A stretch of DNA of 64,000 nt. Source: Calycina herbarum (lineage: Eukaryota > Ascomycota > Leotiomycetes > Helotiales > Pezizellaceae). A program made the translations under genes and the position numbers. This document shows, in pieces, positions 57,570 to 64,000 of this stretch; positions within the stretch are counted from its first letter, which is position 1, and each line of letters begins with the position of its first letter. The stretch is taken from assembly GCA_001414485.1 (NCBI GenBank), contig LLEY01000084.1:124001-188000 (forward strand), read 5' to 3'. The notes under the pieces are model-generated. The model was not told where the DNA came from. It did not search any database and saw only the letters and a list, made by a program, of their open reading frames with translations.

Positions 57570-57755
57570 AGAAATAGCTCGCTTCCTGGGGGATGCTCGG
57601 GCGCCTTTGAGAAGCTGGTATGTATTATTTAACTCGGCGAAAAGTGATACTCGGGAAAGGTTTGGCTTATTGACAACCAGCATGGGCCGAGGAGGCACGA
57701 CCAGCACCTAGCTTCCTGGAATTGTTAGAATCGGTGAAAAGGGAGAAGAATATAA
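57570..57755 (+). pseudogene. degenerate partial copy of the phosphotransferase 3' end
   Basis: This stretch repeats, with many changes, the sequence at about 56961-57180 of the preceding gene (AAATAGCTCGCTTCCTGGGG, CCTTTGAGAAGCTGGT, AAGGTTTGGCTTATTGA, CTTCCTGGAATTG, GGTGAAAAGGGAG). It has stops and deletions and cannot be coding. It looks like the remains of a tandem duplication. Confidence 0.65.
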
Positions 57756-57782
57756 TGCTGTACAGAACGCCCAAACCCCCCA

Positions 57783-58647
57783 TCAGTAAGCATCCCATAG
57801 GTTCTTAGCATTATCTCGGAAGAGCTTCTTTTGCAGCTCTTCATCTCCATCACACCACTCTATACATCGGTCTATGAATGGTTTCGCATCAAACCCTCTG
57901 GATTGGGTATGTGGCCAGTCCGAAGCAAACACAACACCCTCCCCATTTCGCATGGCGTACAACGACTTCGTCAATAATCTCAGGTCGTCGAATTCGGAAT
58001 CCTTGGAGAAGAGGTATGGTGCGGAGATTTTCACGAAAACCCGAGGGTTTTCCATCATCCTGTTTAGAGCTTGCCAGCCTGGCATTTTGACTGGATCCAA
58101 TGGCAGAAAAGCCGGAGATGCGAAATGTTCGAGCGCGATGTTCACATCGAGTTTGGACACTAATGGTTCAATGTGGTCGAGCAAGCTCATATTAGCGTAG
58201 AGTCCGATGGACCAAGTCTTCATTGGTCGCAGTTTTTGGGCGTATTTGCGGAGAATGACCCGGATTTCAGTAGGCGATAGGATGGATTTGGTAGATCTTA
58301 GATTCACCCGAACACCTCGAACACCAAGATCATGCCACGATTGAAGAGTTGGGAAATCAATCTCTTCTGGGTCGAAACAGACGATACTGCGACCTCTGGA
58401 AGGCCCAACGTCCTGCAGAACATGCAAGACCCACGTGTTGTCGGTGCCGTATTTTATCATGAACAAATACATTGTTTGCCATTCCAAGGCTTCCAGCGTT
58501 GGAGAGGGCTTGTAGCATGGTCACTTCACGAGGGCCGGTGGCATTCTTAGGAAATGGAAACTCTTCGGGTTCGATGACATGGATATGGCTTGTCCCACGA
58601 CGGAGGTTTGGTTGAATAACTGGCGACTCGATATCGAAAAACGCCAT
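57783..58647 (-). pseudogene. amidohydrolase-2 family protein, frameshifted
   Basis: A TIM-barrel metal-dependent hydrolase on the minus strand. The N-terminal frame (ATG at 58647) has HIHVIEPEEFPFP, the first metal-binding strand, and MLQALSNAGSLGMANNVFV. At about 58461 the frame changes, and the second frame continues MIKYGTDNTWVLHVLQDVGP, then GVRGVRVNL, LDVNIALEHFASP, and VVFASDWPHTQ with the catalytic Asp. It ends DNAKNLWDAY. One extra base (or two missing) explains the shift, and no intron fits. If the shift is a sequencing error the gene would be intact at about 287 residues. Relatives act on lactones and aromatic acids; the substrate here is unknown. Confidence 0.75.
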
Positions 58648-59893
58648 GGAGAGCGTTTAAAGGACGAGGTTTCATGAGTCTTACTGAGAAGGTGCGGTAG
58701 CACACTTGACGGCTAAGTATTGTGGCCATCTTGAATGAACGCAGAGATTGAGATTGTAAGGAGGGTGTGAAGTATTAAGTATGTGCTGGTAGGGATATAT
58801 CGCGCGATCAGAGAAACAGCTCTTCGTCGGAATTATCTTGTAGCTCGCTATTGTTTCAACAATCAATACCTGGAGACGGCAGTAGATCTGAAAGCGCTTG
58901 AGAAGATACTTGTATAAATGCTCTCTTCGAGTAGGTCGTTCTTCCAGTGGATAAAAGTACTTGATTATATAAATAACTGTGATTCGCTGCGCGTGGAGTT
59001 CGGCGCGAATCAACTTTTTGCAGTTATTTCCGGAGAATTGTATCAGAGTACCCGCAACTTGGTTCGATCCTCGGGACGTTACTCTAAGCAATCAGAGAGT
59101 AGTTGCTCTGGTAACGTCCGATTACTCTCGAGTAATTACGAATAAGTATCTTGACTCTACTTCTCTAATCACGCTGCAACACGCTCAAGAACACCCTCAC
59201 TATGAGCAAATATGACTCATATTCACTCACCACCCTAATGCAACACCCCTGCAAAATCATCCACCAATCACAAACCCCCTCGGAAGCAAGCTTCCACTCT
59301 TCAACGAAAGGTGATCTCACTTCGACTCACAGCCTCGAGTAGTGCAACAGTGAGAAGTGTACAAGCAATGACGGATTTTCTCATCATACTTGCTCATATA
59401 CTCGTACACTGTGCGGTTTCACTACGTCCTATTTTTAAAGTAGAAAGAGGGGAAAATCGGAAATGTCGGATTTTGAGGAATAATGAGAGGGAAAGTGGAG
59501 TAGAAATGAAAATCGACTCACTATGAGTTCTAAAGATGAAGGATGTAGTTGAATGAGTATGAATGATATCGCGACTTTTGTAGAGTATATAAAAATGAAA
59601 AAGTGTAATAAATGAAAACAAGCAAATCAATCAAACTCAAAAGCTTCAGAAGCAGTGAAGATATCCCATAAGAAGAAGAAGCTGTAAGTTCCAATCTCCT
59701 TCTCCCCCCAAACCCAGCATACCCCAAGATGATGACAAGAACCTCTTTTTGCCGAAATGAACAAATATCACAATGATAAAACAAGAACCGACATCGTCTG
59801 AAAAAATCAATCAATTTAACTTCCCATCGCTCTCTAAACTTCTCCCTAAAAACCAAATACAAATAAAAGAACTAACACACACAAACAAAAACA
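58648..59893. other. intergenic
   Basis: Upstream of the amidohydrolase and downstream of the bZIP gene. A 45-bp stretch at 59209-59255 resembles 57531-57575. No genes were recognised. Confidence 0.5.
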
Positions 59894-60918
59894 CTATCCC
59901 TTCTCCCTCAACAAACCCCTCAAAATCTCCACCTCCCCTTCCAACCGCGCAACCCTCATCTTCAACGCCTCCTTCTCGTCCTCACTCTCCTTGAGTTTCG
60001 TCTCCATCCCTACCATCTGATCAACCCGTTTCTGTCGGTATCGTCGCGCAGCTTGGGTATTCTTACTGCGTTTTTCGATTTTATTGCCGGGATTCGAATT
60101 TGATGTTGGTTTTGAAGTAGTAGCAGGTGGAGATTGTGAGAGAGAGGGAGATGTAGATGTCGATGGACGTTGATGAGAGAGTGGTGTGTTGTCGTCCAAA
60201 GAAGGATTGGTATTTGTAGTTGTAGTTGTAGTCATTGGTACAGATTCATTTCCAAGGAAGTCTATTCAATATATATTAGCACCAACCCAACACCGCGACC
60301 GATATGAGTCATAACACTAGGAGGACAAAGTAACTTACTAAGAGAAGGCGAATCCATGTGTATCCCCTCATTCTCGAAATGATCGATATCGAAGTGTCCC
60401 ATCTCGAAGTGCGCAAAAGTAGAGTCGACATCCAAGGAGGAAGAAGACCCAAGTAATAAATCCCCTCCCTCACCTGCTGTAGGTACAACAGGCAAAGAAG
60501 AAGCCTCGCCAAGAAAAGAAGTCGATGTCGAATCATCGCCAGGCAACGAAGGGAAGCCTCCCCCAGAGACGCCACCTTCACTCACACCCTCAACACAAGA
60601 ATACTCCCCTCCAAGCCCTCCCCAATTCCCATCCAACCCAACCCCTTCCAAACTCCCCTCTCCCAAACTCAACCCCCCATCCCATCCCCCTCCAACACCC
60701 TCCCCATGTCCTCCCCCACTCCAAGAAAAATCAAGTCCAAACCCCCCATTAAGGAGGTCTACACCTACATCCCTCCTGCTGTGGCTGGAATAACATTCCC
60801 AGGGCGTAAATCGCAGTTGCTGCTGAGGATCCTGTTGCTCCGACCATCCTGAAATGTTACGACAACGGGCCTTGACCGACCCGTGGAATGAATCCTTTTT
60901 GTGTTGGTAAGAGAGTTG
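59894..60918 (-). CDS. bZIP transcription factor (GCN4/CPC1-like group), start uncertain
   Basis: The last exon (59894-60261) ends with a clear bZIP: basic region KRSKNTQAARRYRQKRVDQM followed by a leucine-zipper pattern (METKLKES, ALKMRVARLEGEVEILRGLL). A 77-nt intron (60262-60338) joins it in frame to an upstream exon that stays open for about 190 codons, rich in Gly, Ser and acidic residues, with aromatic/acidic patches (FAHFEMGHFDIDHFE) typical of an activation domain. No in-frame ATG exists in this exon before 60357 (MDSPSL), so either the start lies in an unseen 5' exon or the protein is only 128 residues. The leader carries out-of-frame ATGs, as in amino-acid-starvation regulators. It binds DNA as a dimer in the nucleus. 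Confidence 0.75.
60749..60847 (-). promoter_or_regulatory. upstream ORFs in the bZIP leader
   Basis: An ATG at 60847 opens a 32-codon frame closed by TAA at 60749-60751, out of frame with the bZIP coding sequence. Within it, in another frame, ATG-TAG at 60765-60770 is a minimal uORF. Such short frames are the known basis of translational control in GCN4/cpc-1. The role here is inferred, and the overlap with the long open frame is unresolved. Confidence 0.35.
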
Positions 60919-61353
60919 TTGTGTTGTTGTCGAAAGAGAAAGAAGAGAGAAGGGGCTGCCTTATTTACCCCACCTCAAAGCCAAGGGAAGGGTGAGAATG
61001 GAATGACGCTAGGATGGATGGGGCTGTGCTGTGTATGCCAAGATGCTGACCGAAGTGCAAGGAGTCATTTATGCTGGGAGTTGCAGATGAGATTTCGGAA
61101 GTATGTCAGATCATCAGATGGATCGGAATGAATTTTATATACTCGTATATGCCGCATGTCTCTTAGAGAAGAGGACAAATGATCACATAGATGTGAACAT
61201 CTTTTCCTGTCCTACCTAATACCTTATCCCGAAACTGCCTATCAATACACACTCCTCAAAACCCATGAACGAACAAGAAAAGAAAATGGTTGTACACAAA
61301 ACATAAAAAGAGACCAAAAGAATAAACGCTGTATTTTATAAACAAAAAATCCC
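60919..61353. other. intergenic
   Basis: Probable promoter of the bZIP gene (minus-strand TAAATAAGG near 60960 followed by CTTCTCTCTTCTTTCTC) and 3' flank of the MFS gene. Confidence 0.4.
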
Positions 61354-62930
61354 CTACAACTCAACCTCACTCTTCACATCCTTGATCTTCTTCCCCTCCG
61401 CACCCCCAGGCGTTTTTAACCCAAAGAACACAATAGTGCTCACAGCCAGAACGCCCATCCCCCCAATTGTATAAGCCACCTCTCTCCCCGCCCACCAGTA
61501 AACACTAGTAAAAAGAATCGGTCCAATTCCTCGTCCCAATTGTCCCCAACTTCTCAAGTTTCCTAGTTTTCCTCCCCGCTCATCTTCACCTGCTTCAAAG
61601 GAACTCAGAGCATTGAGTCCCATAACTACAGTCGAAGTTGTAACAGCAAGAAGCGTAGTCGCGAGATAAAGCCCCGCTACGGAGTCGATGCGCGCGAGAA
61701 GTAGGAGGGCGAAGAGACATGAGACGACTCCAATGCGAACTGATAGTAGAGGGGGGAGTTTACGAGTAACACCACCTTGAAGGATGGATGCTACAAGTCC
61801 CATATATCCAAGTAATTTCCCATTCTTCGCGGCCGTATATCCAAAAAGATCAAAAGTCATAAAGGGCAGAGAGAATTCCATCCCAGAAAAGAAGAGGATG
61901 AATCCCAAATGCGTGAGGTTAAGGAGGAAATGCGAATTCGTCCTCGTAAACGGCTTTTTGACGGTCGTTTTCCCATCCCCATTCGTTTTGGTCTTCTCGA
62001 GCGTTGCTCCATTCGATTTTGTAGACCCATTCGTTTTCTCCTCCTTACCACCACCATTCAACGCCTTCGCCTCGGCAACCTTACTAGGCAACGTCTCCGG
62101 CAAACAGAAATACAAATAAACCGTCTCAGTCACAATCAAAAACAACGAGAAAGCAGCCGCAGTCGCAAAAGGATTCGCCTTCACAGAGCTAATGGTACTC
62201 AACCAAGCTCCCAACGCCGGTCCGAACGTAAAACTTATGCTAAAACATACGCCTACTAATGCCATTGTCGCGCCTCGTTGTTTCTCATCCGAGATATCGG
62301 TTGCGATTGCGATTGCGAGTTGGACATTGCCTTCGGAGAGGCCACCGACTATGCGCGAGAGGAGGAAGGTGCGGAAATCGGTGGCGCAGACCCAGAGGAG
62401 GACGCTGAGGATGTTGCCGGACATGCTGAAGAGGAGGGCTGTTCGGCGGCCGTAGCGGTCGGAGAGGGTGCCGATTATGGGGGATGCGAAGGCTTGGAGA
62501 AGGCTGCGAAGCATTAGTTAGAAGTATTCCGGCAGTATTTTGTGTGAGGGGAAGCTTACGAGAATAAACTCCCCAAAGCTCCGCCGAGTAATACAATATC
62601 ATATCTCGAATCAATGGGTCGGGAGAAAGAGGCTTTGTACGCATTTAGGTAGGTGAGGATATGCGACAGGACCGAGGGAGATTTATTGAAGGAAGAGAAT
62701 TCGACGGGCGCTTCTTGGGATCTGTAGAATTCGAGGAGGGAGGGGAAAAGAGGGAGGATGAATGTAAATGATATCTGCGTGCGGAGAAGTTAGTAAAGTG
62801 TTAGAAGACTGGTGTTGTGTTTTGGAGGGGTGGATTCGGGAATTTGACAACGTACCAAATCGAGTAAAAGAGAGATAAACACCACTCTCAAGACCTTCTT
62901 CCTAACCGCTGGCTCAATAAGAGCTGCCAT
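61354..62930 (-). CDS. MFS transporter (MFSD10/TetA-like)
   Basis: 479 residues from exons 62856-62930, 62560-62774 and 61354-62503, with GTACGT and GTAAGC donors and GCAG acceptors. Helix 1 (LRVVFISLLLDLISFTFILP) spans the first intron, and the second cytosolic loop has the MFS signature GTLSDRYGRRTALL. Twelve hydrophobic segments are visible, with a long Gly/Asn/Lys-rich central loop (about residues 265-305). The sequence resembles the drug:H+ antiporter-type group that includes animal MFSD10 and fungal relatives. The substrate is unknown. The N-terminal exon was fixed by the ATG at 62930 and frame continuity. Confidence 0.9.
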
Positions 62931-63881
62931 TTTGTCCAAAAAGCTTTTCCTTTGCCCAGTATCCGAAAAACCCCTCTAGCTAATATATCCCAAGAAAAGA
63001 AACAAAAATAAGGCGGTGGTAGTAGTAAGCCGGCGAATGGATGGCTTTTGGTCGTAAGGCCGTAAATGGAACAGAAGACGCGACACCACTGCAATCTTCG
63101 TGTCGTGCTGACTGTGAGACGATAGGGATATTGAGGAAGGATGCGAAGTCAAGGGTTCAACCGTATTACTGAAGAAAGAAGAAGAATAGAGACAGTGATA
63201 AGGCCAGCGTGTCAAAGCTTGGGTGGTGGTGCGATTCGATGAGGCTGCGAGTGGTGAACAATCATGTTCTTTTGCGCAGGACTGGTGGACCCGGAGAATG
63301 GCTGCAAATGACGACGCTGTAGATCACTGAGACCTGGCCCCGCTGTAGCTTGTCGCGAGAACGAGAACGACTGGAGCTGAAGGCTCTACAAAACAATAAA
63401 TTTACGTCCGGAGAGGGTTGTTTTTTTGCTAATCTTTACTTAAAATAGGGGAATAGTTACATCACCTAAGAAAATTGTCTACCTATTCTTTTTATAGGCG
63501 TTTTGAAGAATATATTCGGGTTTCCCCTCGGATTCCCGGATTACGGTCCGATGTATTTACAGGGTTGTCATGTACAGTTGCCTGCCGAGAAGGGGAGTTT
63601 GTGGCGTCTTGTTGCATGGTCGGAATTCTTAATCTAGAAGCCGTATTTCAGGTTGACGAATGAATCGGGATGAGTTTGTCATGCACAAGTAGTTCAACAG
63701 TGGTAAACACCAAGTGGTGAATTAAATACACAGTGGCCTTTTAGTCAAATAGACCAAGTACTGTGAGTCTAGGCTATACCACCTACCCATTTAATACAAA
63801 TATTCATTATTTCCCCAAAGTCCTTTCTTTACCAATAACCTGAGCTTGGAACTTTCGTAAAAATGTGTCTTAATTTCTACA
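62931..63881. other. intergenic
   Basis: Promoter of the MFS gene and 3' flank of the partial gene at the window end. Short frames here lack motifs. Confidence 0.5.
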
Positions 63882-64000
63882 TCAAGCAGGTGTGAATCCC
63901 ACTTTCACTCCACCCCGAACTGCCGCCGTCAAAGTGAGATATTCCGTCAACGTAGAATTGTCCTTCTTCTCAATCGATTTAAAGGTTTGTAAGATCCTTA
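63882..64000 (-). CDS. 3' end of an unknown gene, cut by the window
   Basis: An open minus-strand frame of 38 codons, entering from beyond 64000 and ending at TGA 63882-63884. It reads RILQTFKSIEKKDNSTLTEY then LTLTAAVRGGVKVGFTPA. The amphipathic character and lack of stops suggest a real C-terminus, but I do not recognise the family. Confidence 0.5.
   Translation of the reverse strand, partial: RILQTFKSIEKKDNSTLTEYLTLTAAVRGGVKVGFTPA

Noticed and set aside
59041..59110. GGTTCGATCC resembling a tRNA T-loop
   Set aside because: Flanking bases do not pair into a T-stem and no D- or anticodon arm fits upstream.
1..64000. CRISPR arrays, bacterial operons or LTR retrotransposon
   Set aside because: No regularly spaced direct repeats, no prokaryotic gene organisation, and no long terminal repeats around the Gag-like gene.

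Overview
This window looks like the nuclear genome of a filamentous ascomycete (Pezizomycotina, most likely a leotiomycete; that rank is inference). The evidence is many short introns of about 45-150 nt with GTAAGT-type donors, and gene families typical of such fungi: HET, 2EXR, UstYa/DUF3328, PTH11-type rhodopsin-like, DUF7770, tannase/feruloyl esterase and M43 metalloprotease. No rRNA or convincing tRNA gene was seen. Exon structures below were assembled by hand from splice signals and reading-frame continuity.

Layout. 1-6.7 kb is gene-poor. 6.9-10.9 kb carries an FHS-family sugar permease, a Gag-like protein and a hidden two-exon Cys/His-rich gene. 11-19.7 kb is AT-rich and mostly empty, with a TA-flanked MITE and a broken 2EXR gene. 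19.8-32 kb is an ordinary metabolic stretch: secreted metalloprotease, two divergent Rieske-oxygenase-type genes with complementary missing halves, a tannase/feruloyl esterase, a Ppn2-like polyphosphatase and a small anchored protein. 35-42 kb holds an HNH-type protein, a dead HET gene and an ankyrin protein, all from families used in fungal self/non-self recognition. 42.4-46.5 kb has two small membrane-protein genes and a nest of inverted- and direct-repeat elements. 46.9-53.8 kb contains a rhodopsin-like membrane protein, a 49-residue secreted-peptide gene, a UstYa-like oxidase and a cytochrome P450, which together resemble a small RiPP-type biosynthetic cluster. 54-59 kb is decaying: a DUF7770 gene split by a second copy of the 510-bp MITE, an aminoglycoside-phosphotransferase-like gene with an early TGA, and a frameshifted amidohydrolase. 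59.9-64 kb has a bZIP factor, an MFS transporter and the 3' end of an unknown gene.

Main points of interest: (1) adjacent divergent Rieske-type genes, one keeping only the [2Fe-2S] half and the other only the catalytic-iron half; (2) the secreted peptide/UstYa/P450 group; (3) two near-homologous introns inside one P450 gene, like introner-like elements; (4) a TA-target MITE family with two full copies, one of which disrupts a gene; (5) repeated Trp-to-stop changes in several pseudogenes, suggesting RIP-like mutation.
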